A stretch of 64,000 bases of DNA from Methylocaldum marinum (GTDB taxonomy: Bacteria; Pseudomonadota; Gammaproteobacteria; Methylococcales; Methylococcaceae). Shown in pieces: positions 9,275-22,672 of this stretch; the stretch's first letter is position 1, and every line of letters begins with the position of its first letter. The notes beneath the pieces are model-generated. The model ran no database searches and had not been told where the DNA came from. It worked only from the letters and a program-made list of their open reading frames with translations. The stretch covers positions 5,593,501-5,657,500 of the forward strand of contig NZ_AP017928.1 of the NCBI RefSeq assembly GCF_003584645.1, in the 5' to 3' direction. The position numbers and the translations under genes are program-made.

Positions 9275-10306
9275 TCAGCCGACGCTCGCCATGACTCGAG
9301 CTCCCGGGGGCGCGGCGAGGCTGATGCAGACCGACAAAAGCGCCTCCCACGGTTCGCCCGTTTCCATGCCTTTAATCACTCTATCCGCCTTTGCGCTGAG
9401 CAGTAGAGACCGTTGGACGCCGTCGCGGTTCAGGCGTTGCAGCGCCTGGAGCACGGTCGGTTTGCGCTTGTCCCAGACCTGGCATTTGGCCAGCGCCGAT
9501 TCGGTCGGGGTGCCTTGGGCGAGCAGCGCCATGATATTGCCGATCAGGCGAATGTCCCGGGTCAGTGCCCAGAGCGCGACCGCCGGCGCTATGCCTTCCG
9601 CCTTGAGCCCTGCGAGTACGCGGCAGGCTTTCGCGGTATGGCCGCGCAGGGTTTCTTCGGCAAGGTCGAACACGTCGTAGCGCGCGCTGTCGGCAACGGC
9701 CTTGACGATCTGGTCGTCGTCGATCTTGCCCTCGCCGTACAAGATGCGCAGCTTTTCGATTTCCTGGGCGGCCGCCAGCAAGTTGCCCTCGATGCGGGCG
9801 GCCAGAATGCGTATGCCCGAGCGGTCGGCCAACAATCCCCTCGCATTCAGGCGGCGGTCCAGCCAGCGCAGCAATTGCTCGCCCTCCAGGGGCCAGACCT
9901 GGACCACGATCCCGATCCGGTCAATGGCCTGGTACCATCGGCTTTTCTGTTCGGCACCCGCGATCTTTGGGCTGCTGACGATGAGGACGGCGTCTTCCGC
10001 GGGCCGCTCGGCATAACGTACCAGGGCCGCGCCCGCTGTTTTGTCCGGCTTCGCCGGGAGGCGCAGGTCCAAAATGCGTTTTTCCCCGAACAGAGAAAAC
10101 GAATCGGCGGCTTCCTGTAACAGGCTCCAGTCGAAACCGGTGTCGGCGTAGAACACTTCGCGGCTGCCGTAGCCGGCGTTTCGGGCCGCCAGCCGTACCG
10201 CGTCGGCCGCTTCCGCGAGTTGCAGCGGCTCGTCCCCGCTCAGGAAATAAACCGAAGCCAGGCGCTTCTTGAGTTGTCCTCCCAGTTGTTCGGCGGAGAG
10301 TTTCAC
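9275..10306 (-). CDS. holA: DNA polymerase III delta subunit
   Basis: This 343-residue subunit of the clamp loader opens the beta sliding clamp. The N-terminus [20 protein letters not shown] is the characteristic delta-subunit opening. The AAA+ fold follows without a functional Walker A motif, as expected for delta. Length is normal (E. coli 343). Its ATG overlaps the lptE stop by 4 bases, so the two are translationally coupled. Confidence 0.95.
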   Translation of the reverse strand: MKLSAEQLGGQLKKRLASVYFLSGDEPLQLAEAADAVRLAARNAGYGSREVFYADTGFDWSLLQEAADSFSLFGEKRILDLRLPAKPDKTAGAALVRYAERPAEDAVLIVSSPKIAGAEQKSRWYQAIDRIGIVVQVWPLEGEQLLRWLDRRLNARGLLADRSGIRILAARIEGNLLAAAQEIEKLRILYGEGKIDDDQIVKAVADSARYDVFDLAEETLRGHTAKACRVLAGLKAEGIAPAVALWALTRDIRLIGNIMALLAQGTPTESALAKCQVWDKRKPTVLQALQRLNRDGVQRSLLLSAKADRVIKGMETGEPWEALLSVCISLAAPPGARVMASVG

Positions 10307-10827
10307 GATTCGTCTTCAGGCGGGCGGTTCAGTGCATAAGCCAAGCGGCGAAACATAAGTTCGGCGGCCTCGCGCTGCATCTCCTGCTGGATCTGGACTT
10401 CTTCATGGGTTTGACTGAGAGGCGAGGTCTGATCGTTGAAATAGTCCCGTTTCAGCTCGATTTCTTCACGCGGCAGCAGGATTTCACCCTGGGGCGTGGT
10501 GACCTCATAGACCAGCCGATAGCTCAAATCGAACAGGTTGGCACGGCCTTGCTTGCTCAGACCGATGGGGCGGCGATCCTGTCTGACGTGGACGACGTGA
10601 ATCACGGCGCCGGCCTGGCCGGGAGTCGCCGTGACGCTGCCCCCGGTGTAGGACAAGATCCGTGAAAATTCCCGCAGGAACGGATCGCCTCGGCCCACGC
10701 CTTCCACAAAAAAAGTTTTCGCGAGCATCGTGGGCGGAAGGCTGCCGCGAAGATGGTATCCGCAGGCGGAGAGCATCACGGCGAGAATCGCCGAAACCGA
10801 TGCCGTTATGAAAGATCGTCTTATCAT
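10303..10827 (-). CDS. lptE: LPS-assembly lipoprotein LptE
   Basis: This 174-residue outer-membrane lipoprotein plugs the LptD barrel that inserts lipopolysaccharide. The signal peptide ends in the lipobox LSAC (Cys about residue 22), followed by GYHLRG, the standard LptE start. The C-terminal helix has Q/E-rich repeats (EEVQIQQEMQREAAELMFRR). It starts 3 bases after the leuS stop and overlaps holA by 4 bases, the typical leuS-lptE-holA operon. Confidence 0.94.
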   Translation of the reverse strand: MIRRSFITASVSAILAVMLSACGYHLRGSLPPTMLAKTFFVEGVGRGDPFLREFSRILSYTGGSVTATPGQAGAVIHVVHVRQDRRPIGLSKQGRANLFDLSYRLVYEVTTPQGEILLPREEIELKRDYFNDQTSPLSQTHEEVQIQQEMQREAAELMFRRLAYALNRPPEDES

Positions 10828-10830
10828 GAT

Positions 10831-13656
<2,826 letters not shown>

Positions 13657-13697
13657 TCAATTCGCTCTGGAGGCCGTGTGTCCAGATCCAAGATAGG

Positions 13698-13850
13698 GGG
13701 GTTAGGCGCGTATCGCATCGAGTCCGCAACCTTCCTGCGGTGTTTCCGCGCGCCGTAACCCACCGAACAAGGCCGCGGAACCGGTGGGTTACGGCGCGCC
13801 GAGAGTCCGGCGGCCAGGCAGGCTTCTTGGCGGCGCGCCTAACCCACCCT
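13698..13850. repeat. Cluster of GGTGGGTTACGGCGCGC-type inverted repeats
   Basis: A perfect 18-bp inverted repeat (13748-13765 against 13782-13799, 16-nt spacer) is flanked by further degenerate arms. These are GGGGTTAGGCGCG near 13698 and GGCGCGCCTAACCCACC near 13830. This nested arrangement is typical of dispersed intergenic palindromes in GC-rich proteobacteria. It could form large hairpins downstream of either neighbour. Confidence 0.65.
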
Positions 13851-13898
13851 ACTAATCCTGGGCCTGGATGAACCGCGACTTGCAGGTCCCTTGATAAA

Positions 13899-13903
13899 AG
13901 CAC
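13899..13903. repeat. Target-site duplication AGCAC, left copy
   Basis: The five bases directly outside the left terminal inverted repeat are identical to the five bases outside the right one (24496-24500). Tn402/Tn5053-family transposition makes 5-bp duplications, so this marks a clean insertion. Confidence 0.9.
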
Positions 13904-13928
13904 TGTCGTTTTTAGAAGATGACTGCAC
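13904..13928 (+). repeat. Left terminal inverted repeat (IRi) of the transposon
   Basis: This begins TGTCG and ends GACTGCAC, differing from the right end at positions 5, 10 and 17 of 25. A further related motif (AAGTCGGCTGCATCC, 13939-13953) lies just inside, matching the internal repeats bound by TniA in this family. Confidence 0.88.
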
Positions 13929-13985
13929 GAAATATCAAAAGTCGGCTGCATCCTACGTCGGGTTGATTTCCCCATGACCCATGCT

Positions 13986-14957
13986 CTAACTGCAAGTAGA
14001 TGGGGCCTTACCAAGCTTTGGCACCAATTGCATGTAGATCACCGAGGCGACCAGCTCGACCATCGTTTGCGTCACGATGATGGCCGGCAGTAGGGGAATG
14101 GCTCACGGCACCGCCAGGGCCAGCGGCAGCACCACCAGGGAATTGCGCGTGGCCGAGCTGAACGCCACGGCGCGGCCGGCCGGCGCTTCCAGCCGGGCCA
14201 CGCGGGCGACTGTCCAGCCGATCAGGGGCGCAACCACGGCGAAGGCCACGTAAAGAGGCAGGACGCGCAAGGCGGCCTCGATGGCGGCCCCGAGCTGCGG
14301 CACCACGGCCGCCACGACGATGAACAGCACCAGGGCGGTTGCCGGCACTGGCAGCAGGCCCAGGCCGGCCGCGACACGCGCCCCGGCCTTGCTTCGCGCT
14401 GCCCATACCTGCACCACGGCGGCCGACGCCAAGGGAACGGCGATCAGCCACACGAAGGCATGAACGAACGGGCCGAGCTGCACTAGGTCGGCCGACGCAT
14501 CGCCTAGGAACACGCCGAGATAGACCGGCAGCAGCAGCATTTGCGCGATGAGCAGCGCCGGCGTAGAAGCCAGCAGCAGGCGGGCATCGGCGCGGCCGAT
14601 ATGCGAGAACGTCACCACGTAGTCGATGCAGGGCGTCAGCAGCACAAACAGCACGCCGAGCCTCACCATCGGGTCGGGCGGCAGGAACTGCACCAGGAGC
14701 GCGACCAGCAGCGGCACGACCACGAAATTGGACACCATCAGCGCGCCCAGGAAGCGAATGCGCGTGAAGGCGCGGCCGAGGTCGGCAAGCGGCACCTGCA
14801 AGAAGGTGACGAACAGCATCAGGGCCAGCGCCGGATTTATCGCCCCTTCCAGGGCATCGGTGCCACGTACCAGGGATGCGACCACGGCCGCAAGGACGAC
14901 GGCGGCGAAGTAGATGATGACTTGATGGTGTTCAAGATGGTCTCGAAGGCTGCTCAA
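13986..14957 (-). pseudogene. BASS/ACR3-like arsenic-type permease, interrupted by a stop codon
   Basis: The reading frame from ATG 14957 encodes a polytopic membrane protein of the bile acid:sodium symporter superfamily. It is closest in feel to arsenite-efflux-like permeases (LLTPCIDYVVTFSHIGRADA about residues 106-125; AFSSATRNSLVVLPLALAVP at the end). A TGA at 14103-14105 stops it after 284 residues. The same frame then continues without interruption (AIPLLPAIIVTQTMVELVA) for 38 codons to a TAG at 13986. A single GGA-to-TGA change would explain this. The last transmembrane helix is therefore lost. It is cargo between the left transposon end and the Tn21-type terminus. Readthrough or residual function cannot be excluded. 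Confidence 0.8.
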
Positions 14958-15001
14958 TTTATGGTTCTCTTTAGCGGATCAAGGGGGAGATCAATCAGGT
15001 G

Positions 15002-15039
15002 GGGGTCGTCTCAGAAAACGGAAAATAAAGCACGCTAAG
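15002..15039. repeat. Tn21-subgroup 38-bp terminal inverted repeat
   Basis: The 38 bases starting GGGGTCGTCTCAGAAAACGG match my recollection of the terminal repeat of Tn21/Tn501-type transposons. Its inner end overlaps the merR stop codon (15035-15037), exactly as at the mer end of those elements. It marks where a Tn21-like mer module was joined to the Tn402-type backbone. Confidence 0.85.
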
Positions 15040-15469
15040 GCATAGCTGACCCCGCCAGACTTTCTCCGCCCTGTAGCGACGCAATCAGCGGGCAGGAAAC
15101 ATTCCCCTGCCGTGAGTGACAGGCGCACACGAGTTCGGACAGCACGGTTTCCATGCGCGCCAAGTCGGCCATCTTCTCGCGCACGTCTTTGAGCTTGTGC
15201 TCGGCCAGGCTGCTGGCTTCTTCACAGTGCGTGCCATCGTCGAGCCGCAACAACTCGGCAATCTCGTCCAGGCTGAAGCCCAGCCGCTGGGCTGATTTCA
15301 CGAATCGCACCCGCGTCACGTCCGCCGCGCCATAGCGGCGAATGCTGCCATAGGGCTTGTCCGGCTCGTGCAACAAGCCCTTGCGCTGATAGAACCGGAT
15401 GGTCTCCACGTTGACGCCGGCGGCCTTGGCAAAAATGCCGATGGTCAGGTTTTCAAAATTGTTTTCCAT
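15035..15469 (-). CDS. merR: Mercury-responsive transcriptional regulator MerR
   Basis: The protein has 144 residues, the standard size. The start at 15469 opens [20 protein letters not shown], almost identical to the Tn501/Tn21 MerR N-terminus. The N-terminal winged helix-turn-helix is followed by the long dimerisation helix. The three Hg(II)-binding cysteines are present: GTHCEE (about 82), ELVCACHS (117) and NVSCPL (126). It represses and, with Hg(II), activates the divergent merTPCADE promoter by untwisting its 19-bp spacer. Confidence 0.97.
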   Translation of the reverse strand: MENNFENLTIGIFAKAAGVNVETIRFYQRKGLLHEPDKPYGSIRRYGAADVTRVRFVKSAQRLGFSLDEIAELLRLDDGTHCEEASSLAEHKLKDVREKMADLARMETVLSELVCACHSRQGNVSCPLIASLQGGESLAGSAMP

Positions 15470-15474
15470 ACCGC

Positions 15475-15505
15475 TTGACTCCGGACATAAGTACGGAAGT
15501 AAGAT
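15475..15505 (+). promoter_or_regulatory. mer promoter/operator
   Basis: A -35 TTGACT (15475-15480) and a -10 TAAGAT (15500-15505) are separated by 19 bases, the overlong spacing that MerR corrects. The spacer holds the operator dyad TCCGGAC...GTACGGA, with one mismatch relative to the Tn501 dyad in the left half (G instead of T). Confidence 0.9.
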
Positions 15506-15540
15506 TACGCTATCCAATCCAAATTTGAAAGGACAAGCGT

Positions 15541-15891
15541 ATGTCTGAACCACAAACCGGGCGCGGCGCGCTCTTCGCCGGCGGGCTGGCCGCCATCCTC
15601 GCCTCCGCTTGCTGCCTCGGGCCGCTGGTTCTGATCGCCTTGGGGTTCAGCGGGGCATGGATCGGCAACCTGACCGTGCTGGAGCCGTATCGCCCGATTT
15701 TCATCGGTGCAGCGTTGGTGGCGTTGTTCTTCGCCTGGCGGCGCATCTACCGCCCGGTGCAAGCCTGCAAGCCGGGTGAAGTCTGCGCGATTCCCCAAGT
15801 GCGAGCGACTTACAAGCTCATTTTCTGGGTCGTGGCGGTGCTGGTTCTGGTCGCGCTCGGATTTCCCTATGTCATGCCATTTTTCTACTGA
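15541..15891 (+). CDS. merT: Mercuric ion transporter MerT
   Basis: This 116-residue inner-membrane protein has three hydrophobic helices and carries Hg(II) into the cytoplasm. The Cys pair in helix 1 (Cys24-Cys25 in ASACCLGPL) and the cytoplasmic-loop cysteines (Cys76, Cys82) are conserved. It is the first gene of the structural mer operon, preceded by GAAAGGAC. It receives mercury from periplasmic MerP and hands it to MerA. Confidence 0.97.
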   Translation: MSEPQTGRGALFAGGLAAILASACCLGPLVLIALGFSGAWIGNLTVLEPYRPIFIGAALVALFFAWRRIYRPVQACKPGEVCAIPQVRATYKLIFWVVAVLVLVALGFPYVMPFFY

Positions 15892-15903
15892 TCGGAGTTC
15901 ACC

Positions 15904-16179
15904 ATGAAAAAACTGTTTGCCTCCCTCGTGCTCGCCGCCGTTGTTGCTCCCGTGTGGGCCGCTACCCAGACCGTCACGCTGTCCGTACCGGGCATGACCT
16001 GCTCCACCTGCCCGATCACCGTCAAAAAGGCGATTTCCAAGGTCGAAGGCGTCAGCAAAGTTGCCGTGACCTTCGAGACGCGCGAAGCGGTGGTCACCTT
16101 CGATGATGCCAAGACCAGTGTGCAGAAGCTGACCAAGGCAACCGGAGACGCGGGCTACCCCTCCAGCGTCAAGCAGTGA
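15904..16179 (+). CDS. merP: Periplasmic mercury-binding protein MerP
   Basis: This 91-residue protein has a signal peptide ending near residue 19 (PVWAA) followed by a single HMA domain with GMTCSTC (Cys33, Cys36). It sequesters Hg(II) in the periplasm and passes it to MerT or MerC. It starts 12 bases after merT, with a CGGAG ribosome-binding site. Confidence 0.97.
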   Translation: MKKLFASLVLAAVVAPVWAATQTVTLSVPGMTCSTCPITVKKAISKVEGVSKVAVTFETREAVVTFDDAKTSVQKLTKATGDAGYPSSVKQ

Positions 16180-16206
16180 GCCACTGAACCCTAACTTGGG
16201 GCGATC

Positions 16207-16629
16207 ATGGGACTGATCACACGCATTGCCGACAAAGCTGGCGCGCTTGGCAGCGTTGTTTCCGCGATGGGCTGCGCCGCGTGCTTCCCGGCCATCGCCA
16301 GCTTGGGCACGGCCATCGGCCTCGGTTTTCTACAGGAATACGAAGGGCTGTTCATTTCCACGCTACTGCCGCTGTTCGCCATCGTGGCTTTGCTGGCGAA
16401 TGCACTGGGCTGGCTCAGTCATCGCCAATGGCACCGCAGTCTGCTCGGCATGATCGGGCCAGCCATCGTGTTCGCCGGAACTGTCTGGCTGCTTGGCAAC
16501 TGGTGGACCGCACGGCTCGTATACACCGGCCTGGCGCTGATGGTCGGCGTGTCGATCTGGGACTTGGTTTCGTCGGCACATCGCCGTTGCGGGCCGGACG
16601 GTTGCGAACTCCCCACGAAACAAGGCTGA
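16207..16629 (+). CDS. merC: Mercury transport protein MerC
   Basis: This 140-residue protein has four hydrophobic segments. The helix-1 cysteine pair (Cys23 and Cys26 in MGCAACFPAI) and the C-terminal pair (CGPDGC) are kept, as in Tn21 MerC. It is an additional inner-membrane Hg(II) importer. Its presence, with MerF absent, places this operon with Tn21-type rather than classic Tn5053-type mer gene content. Confidence 0.96.
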   Translation: MGLITRIADKAGALGSVVSAMGCAACFPAIASLGTAIGLGFLQEYEGLFISTLLPLFAIVALLANALGWLSHRQWHRSLLGMIGPAIVFAGTVWLLGNWWTARLVYTGLALMVGVSIWDLVSSAHRRCGPDGCELPTKQG

Positions 16630-16668
16630 CGGCGTGAGTCGGCAGCCAACACAGAAAAGGAACGATGA

Positions 16669-18354
<1,686 letters not shown>

Positions 18355-18371
18355 GAAAAAGGAGGTGTTCG

Positions 18372-18737
18372 ATGAACGCCTACACGGTGTCCCGGCTGGC
18401 CCTTAATGCCGGGGTGAGCGTGCATATCGTGCGCGACTACCTGCTGCGCGGACTGCTGCGGCCGGTGGCGTGCACCCCAGGCGGCTACGGCCTGTTTGAC
18501 GAGGCGGCCTTGCAACGGCTGTGCTTCGTGCGGGCTGCCTTCGAAGCGGGCATCGGCCTCGATGCGCTGGCGCGGTTGTGCCGGGCACTCGATACGGCGG
18601 ACAGCGACCAGGCCGCAGCGCAGCTTGCCGTGCTGCGCCAGTTCGTCGAACGCCGGCGCGAAGGGTTGGCCGATCTGGAAGCGCAGTTGGCTACCCTGCC
18701 GACCGAGCCGGCACAGCACGCGGAGAGCCTGCCATGA
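18372..18737 (+). CDS. merD: Mercury operon co-regulator MerD
   Basis: This 121-residue MerR-family protein has an N-terminal helix-turn-helix ([20 protein letters not shown]). It starts at 18372, 17 bases after merA, behind AGGAGG. MerD is thought to displace MerR from the operator and switch the operon off. Its stop overlaps the merE start (ATGA). Confidence 0.96.
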   Translation: MNAYTVSRLALNAGVSVHIVRDYLLRGLLRPVACTPGGYGLFDEAALQRLCFVRAAFEAGIGLDALARLCRALDTADSDQAAAQLAVLRQFVERRREGLADLEAQLATLPTEPAQHAESLP

Positions 18738-18970
18738 ACGGCCCCGAGCGCTTGCCGACCGGGACACGCAAGCCGTTCACCGGCTATCTGTGGGGCGCGC
18801 TGGCCGTGCTCACCTGTCCCTGCCATTTGCCGATTCTCGCCGTTGTGCTGGCCGGAACGACAGCCGGCGCGTTCCTCGGAGAGCATTGGGGTATTGCAGC
18901 CCTCACGCTGACCGGTTTGTTCGTTCTGTCCGTGGCGCGGTTGCTGCGCGCCTTCCGGGGCGGATCATGA
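18734..18970 (+). CDS. merE: Mercury resistance membrane protein MerE
   Basis: This 78-residue protein has two hydrophobic helices and a CPC motif in helix 1 ([12 protein letters not shown]). It is coupled to merD by a 4-base overlap and to the following urf2 remnant in the same way. It is implicated in transport of inorganic and organic mercury. Confidence 0.94.
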   Translation: MNGPERLPTGTRKPFTGYLWGALAVLTCPCHLPILAVVLAGTTAGAFLGEHWGIAALTLTGLFVLSVARLLRAFRGGS

Positions 18971-19865
18971 TGACCTCGCACCCCGCCGGATGGACAGCGA
19001 CCGAGTTGGCGCAGGCGGCATCCGAGCTTGGGGCTGCTGTCACCCGGCCAGTTCCTGCCACTTGCCGAGTCGTCCGGCCTGATGCCGGAAATCGGCGCGT
19101 GGGTGCTGGGCGAAGCCTGCCGTCAGATGCGCGAGTGGCAAGCATTGGCATGGCAGCCGTTCCGGCTCGCCGTCAATGTCTGCGAGCCAGGTCGGGCCGA
19201 GGTTCGACGCCGAGGTAAAGCGGGTGCTGGCCGATATGGACTTGCCTGCCGAGCTGCTGGAGATCGAGCTGACCGAATCGGTCGCCTTCGGCAATCCAGC
19301 TCTGTTCGCCGCCTTCGACGCCTTGCGCGCCATCGGCGTGCATTTCGCGGCCGACGACTTCGGCACCGGCTATTCCTGCCTGCAACATCTGAAGTGCTGC
19401 CCGATCACCACGCTGAAGATCGACCAATCGTTCGTCGCCAGGCTGCCGGACGATACCCGCGACCAATGCATCGTGCGGGCGGTGATCCAGCTCGCGCATG
19501 GGCTGGGCATGGAGGTAGTGGCCGAAGGCGTGGAAACGCCCGACAGCCTTGCGTGGTTGCGGCAGGCCGGCTGCGACACGGTGCAGGGCTTTCTGTTCGC
19601 CAAGCCGATGCCGGCGGCGGCCTTCGCCAGCTTCGTCAACCAATGGAGAAACACCACCATGAACGTCAACGAACCGAGCACCGCTTGCTGCGTGTGCTGC
19701 AAGGAAATCCCGCTCGATGCCGCCTTCACCCCGGAAGGGGCTGAGTACGTCGAGCACTTCTGCGGGTTGGAGTGCTATCAGCGCTTCCAGGCACGGGCCA
19801 TTACTGCGACCGAAACCAGCGCCAAGCCGAGCGCTTGCGATTCGCCGCCGTCAGGCGGAGGCTGA
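18967..19865 (+). pseudogene. Decayed urf2 (EAL-domain protein of Tn21/Tn5053-type elements)
   Basis: The start overlaps merE (ATGA), as in Tn21. Pieces of the known EAL protein appear in different frames. The N-terminal TATELAQA is joined directly to [20 protein letters not shown], implying an internal deletion of about 45 codons. After NV (about 19175) two bases are missing, and the rest ([34 protein letters not shown]) continues in a third frame. The terminal [14 protein letters not shown]...CGLECYQRF (DUF3330-like) is intact to the stop at 19865. An internal ATG could still express the EAL C-terminal half, but the domain lacks its N-terminal EAL motif. Confidence 0.85.
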
Positions 19866-19872
19866 CTACTTG

Positions 19873-20487
19873 TCAGGTGCGGTTGAGTAGTTTCGTCCCA
19901 TCTGGGCGCAACTCGCCTTTTGGGGAAATGTGTCGGTACAGGGTCTGTCGCGTGATGCCGAGTTCCTGGCACAGGTCGCCGACCTTGGTTTCGGGCTGGC
20001 ACATTGCGGCCATCGCCAGGCGCAGCTTGGCGGCCGTCATCTTGAACGGCCGGCCACCTTTCCGACCGCGCGCCCGTGCCGAAGCCAGGCCCGCCATGGT
20101 GCGCTCGGCAATCAGTTCGCGCTCGAACTCGGCCAGCGCGGCAAAGATGCCGAAGACCAGCTTGCCGGCGGCAGTCGTGGTGTCGATGGCCGCACCGTGG
20201 CCGGTCAGCACCTTCAGTCCGACACCACGGCCGGTTAGGTCGTGGACGGTATTGATCAGGTGGCGCAGGTCACGCCCGAGCCGGTCCAGTTTCCACACCA
20301 CCAGCGTATCCCCCTCGCGCAGCGCCTTTAGGCAGCTCGCCAAGCCGGGGCGGTCCTCGCGTTTGCCGGATGCCTGATCTTCATAAAGATGCGCCGGATC
20401 GACTTCGGCGGCGATCAGCGCATCGCGCTGCAAGTCGGTTGCCTGGGAGCCATCCGCCTTCGACACCCGCATGTAGCCGATTAGCAT
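19873..20487 (-). CDS. tniR: Serine resolvase TniR
   Basis: This 204-residue small serine recombinase resolves transposition cointegrates at the adjacent res site. The catalytic serine is Ser9 in YMRVSKADGSQ; the LDRLGRDLRHL helix and a C-terminal Hin-like helix-turn-helix (VGDLCQELGITRQTLYRHI) follow. The length matches Tn5053 TniR. It is transcribed from the res region, together with the other tni genes on the minus strand. Confidence 0.95.
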   Translation of the reverse strand: MLIGYMRVSKADGSQATDLQRDALIAAEVDPAHLYEDQASGKREDRPGLASCLKALREGDTLVVWKLDRLGRDLRHLINTVHDLTGRGVGLKVLTGHGAAIDTTTAAGKLVFGIFAALAEFERELIAERTMAGLASARARGRKGGRPFKMTAAKLRLAMAAMCQPETKVGDLCQELGITRQTLYRHISPKGELRPDGTKLLNRT

Positions 20488-20547
20488 GTTTCACCTGTCA
20501 CATATACGTTCGATTATGTGACAGTGTGAACCGGAAAGTTCTGGCCG
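20488..20547. promoter_or_regulatory. res site with perfect 9-bp inverted repeat
   Basis: The 60 bases between tniR and tniQ hold a perfect dyad, TGTCACATA (20496-20504) and TATGTGACA (20515-20523), with a 10-base spacer. A further half-site (TTGTCACTTA) follows inward. This is the expected position of the TniR recombination site, where cointegrates are resolved. Confidence 0.8.
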
Positions 20548-21765
20548 TCAAAATTTGTCACTTAACCCGTCATTCTGTCTAAGACATGCAAAGGGTCCAT
20601 CAAGATCGTAATGTGACAGAAATTCCGGGGGGATGCCTTCCTTCGCGAAGGTGGCGCGCAACTGTTCCAGGGAAGCGGGGTCGCGCCGACCATAGGAAGC
20701 CAACGCGAACAGCGAGCGCGCCGTCTCGGGGTCGTGCCGCGCTTCAATGATGGCCTCATCAATGGCCTTGACCGCACGCTGCCAGTGATCGACGGGTTCG
20801 GGCTTCGGCGCTTTCGCCGGCAGGCCACTGGTGAACCCGGCTTGGGGCTCGGCCCAGAACAGCTTTGCATGCTCGCCTGGCGGACTTATATCCCTCACCT
20901 CAATCAAGCTGATTGCCGTTGCCGCCGCCTCCAGCATCTGCAACCGTACTGCCGGGTTCAGGGTTTCATACGGTCGCCACAGACTTTGCCCAGCACGCAG
21001 CGGATGCCCGCAGCCTTCCCAGACTTGGCGGAAATACCCCGCGCAGGTTCCGCACGTCGAAAGCGGGGTGTTCAGCTCATCGAGCAGCGTGCGTAGCAGC
21101 CGAAACCACAATCCAGCGTGAATGCGTCGGCGCGGCAGTTCCACGTGGCCAGTCGTCAGTGCCTGCCAGGTACGCCGGTCCATCACCGCAATCGCGTCGC
21201 TGGCGGTGCGCGGCGCAGTATCGGCGTTCTCCCAGCCGAGAAACCGCCCAGGCACGCCCCAATAGGATTCCAGCCAGCAGCCATGCAGCGGGCAGCTCAG
21301 CATCAGGGGCAGCTTCCATGCAAGCAGTACGGCTTGGTTTGCCGGGTCGTTCAGACAGAGCGGACAGGCGCGATGTATCGGCTGGCTCGGCAGCCAGGCA
21401 CGCCAGCTCGTGATGGATCGGGTCCTACGGCGGAGTCTCGGCAGCAGCACCGAGAGCTGGAACGCATAGGTTTTCAATGCGTCTGGAATCTGATCATCAA
21501 GGCTGTCCAGTAGCCAAGGCACCCAGCCGGCGAAACTCATACAACGCAGCCGGTCCGGCTCGATGCCGCTCCGCTGGGAGAGCATCGCCAACAGCGCCAG
21601 TGGCGGCGCGGTGTCCAGGTCATCAACCTGAGCGTGACCAAGATCGTGCTCCAGCAGCTCGGACACCTCCATGTGATAGCAAAGGGCCACGCGGTTGAGC
21701 CACGAAGACAAGGCTTCGCCTTCCCTGGGAGCCGGATGCAGTGGCCAGCGTGGCGCTGGCTTCAC
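20548..21765 (-). CDS. tniQ: Transposition protein TniQ
   Basis: This 405-residue protein is of the TniQ/TnsD-like family and is needed for target-site choice and cointegrate formation. The GTG start at 21765 overlaps the tniB stop (ATGTGA) and gives VKPAPRWPLHPAPREGEALS, the family N-terminus. A longer upstream frame exists but overlaps tniB. Zinc-binding cysteine clusters are visible (CPLCLND about 134-140; CPLH and CGTCAG). Confidence 0.94.
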   Translation of the reverse strand: MKPAPRWPLHPAPREGEALSSWLNRVALCYHMEVSELLEHDLGHAQVDDLDTAPPLALLAMLSQRSGIEPDRLRCMSFAGWVPWLLDSLDDQIPDALKTYAFQLSVLLPRLRRRTRSITSWRAWLPSQPIHRACPLCLNDPANQAVLLAWKLPLMLSCPLHGCWLESYWGVPGRFLGWENADTAPRTASDAIAVMDRRTWQALTTGHVELPRRRIHAGLWFRLLRTLLDELNTPLSTCGTCAGYFRQVWEGCGHPLRAGQSLWRPYETLNPAVRLQMLEAAATAISLIEVRDISPPGEHAKLFWAEPQAGFTSGLPAKAPKPEPVDHWQRAVKAIDEAIIEARHDPETARSLFALASYGRRDPASLEQLRATFAKEGIPPEFLSHYDLDGPFACLRQNDGLSDKF

Positions 21766-22670
21766 ATCAGTTCCCGTTCGAATTGCCGCCGCCGCTCGCT
21801 GGGACCGGTGTAATCGGCCATGCTGAGCGTGCGATGGTTGATCGCTTCCTCGCCGCTCTCCACGGCGACGATGGCCGCCGCCATCAGCAAGTGCGCCAGT
21901 TCGCCGATGGTGCCCTCGCTGCGCGTGAGCAGGTAGCGGGCCATGTCCAGCGTGGCAATCTGGGAGGGTCGCCGCAGCGGCAGCGACGCGGCGAAGCTGG
22001 CCAGCAGTGAGCAGCAATCGTCGTTGGCCTCCCACACCGGCAGCAGCATCGGCTCGAAGCGGTTTTCCAACTGGTCATCCGAGCGGATGGCCAGGTAGGC
22101 GTCGCGCGTGCCGACCCCGACCAATGGGATGCGCAGATCATTGCCGAGGAAGCGCAGCAGGTTGAGAAATTCACGCCGGTTGACGCTGTTGCCGGCCAAG
22201 ACGTTGTGCAGCTCGTCGATCACCAGCATGCGCACGCCGACCTTGCGCAGCAACGCCAGCGCCAGTTGCTCCATTTCCGGCAGCCGTGGGCGCGGGCGCA
22301 ATGGTGCCCCCATCGCGGCGAGCAGCGCGACGTAGAAGCGGATCACCGACGGCTCTGACGGCATCTGCACGACGAGCACCGGCATGTGTTCCTGGTCCGC
22401 GTCGGAGCTGGCCGGATGCGTGCGCCGGAATTTCTCGATGATCATCGACTTGCCGTTGTTGGTCGGGCCAACCAGCAGCAGGTTGGGCATGCGTTGCTTG
22501 TTTGGCCATGCATACAGGGTTTCCAGCCGGTTCAACGCTTCGACCGCTCGCGGGTAGCCGATCCAGCGGTCGGCGCGAAGGCGCTGGATGCGCTCGTCCG
22601 CCGGCAACCGCGCAAACCCATGCGCCGCCGGCAGTAGGTGGGGCAAGTCGATGATGGGATATTCGTCCAC
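21762..22670 (-). CDS. tniB: Transposition ATPase TniB
   Basis: This 302-residue AAA+ ATPase works with TniA as a target-activating regulator, analogous to TnsC/MuB. Walker A is GPTNNGKS (about residues 67-74) and Walker B is MLVIDELHNVL. The GTG at 22670 gives the established Tn5053 length; a GTG three codons upstream (22679) is an alternative that overlaps tniA. It ends overlapping tniQ. Confidence 0.95.
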   Translation of the reverse strand: MDEYPIIDLPHLLPAAHGFARLPADERIQRLRADRWIGYPRAVEALNRLETLYAWPNKQRMPNLLLVGPTNNGKSMIIEKFRRTHPASSDADQEHMPVLVVQMPSEPSVIRFYVALLAAMGAPLRPRPRLPEMEQLALALLRKVGVRMLVIDELHNVLAGNSVNRREFLNLLRFLGNDLRIPLVGVGTRDAYLAIRSDDQLENRFEPMLLPVWEANDDCCSLLASFAASLPLRRPSQIATLDMARYLLTRSEGTIGELAHLLMAAAIVAVESGEEAINHRTLSMADYTGPSERRRQFERELM

Positions 22671-22672
22671 GG

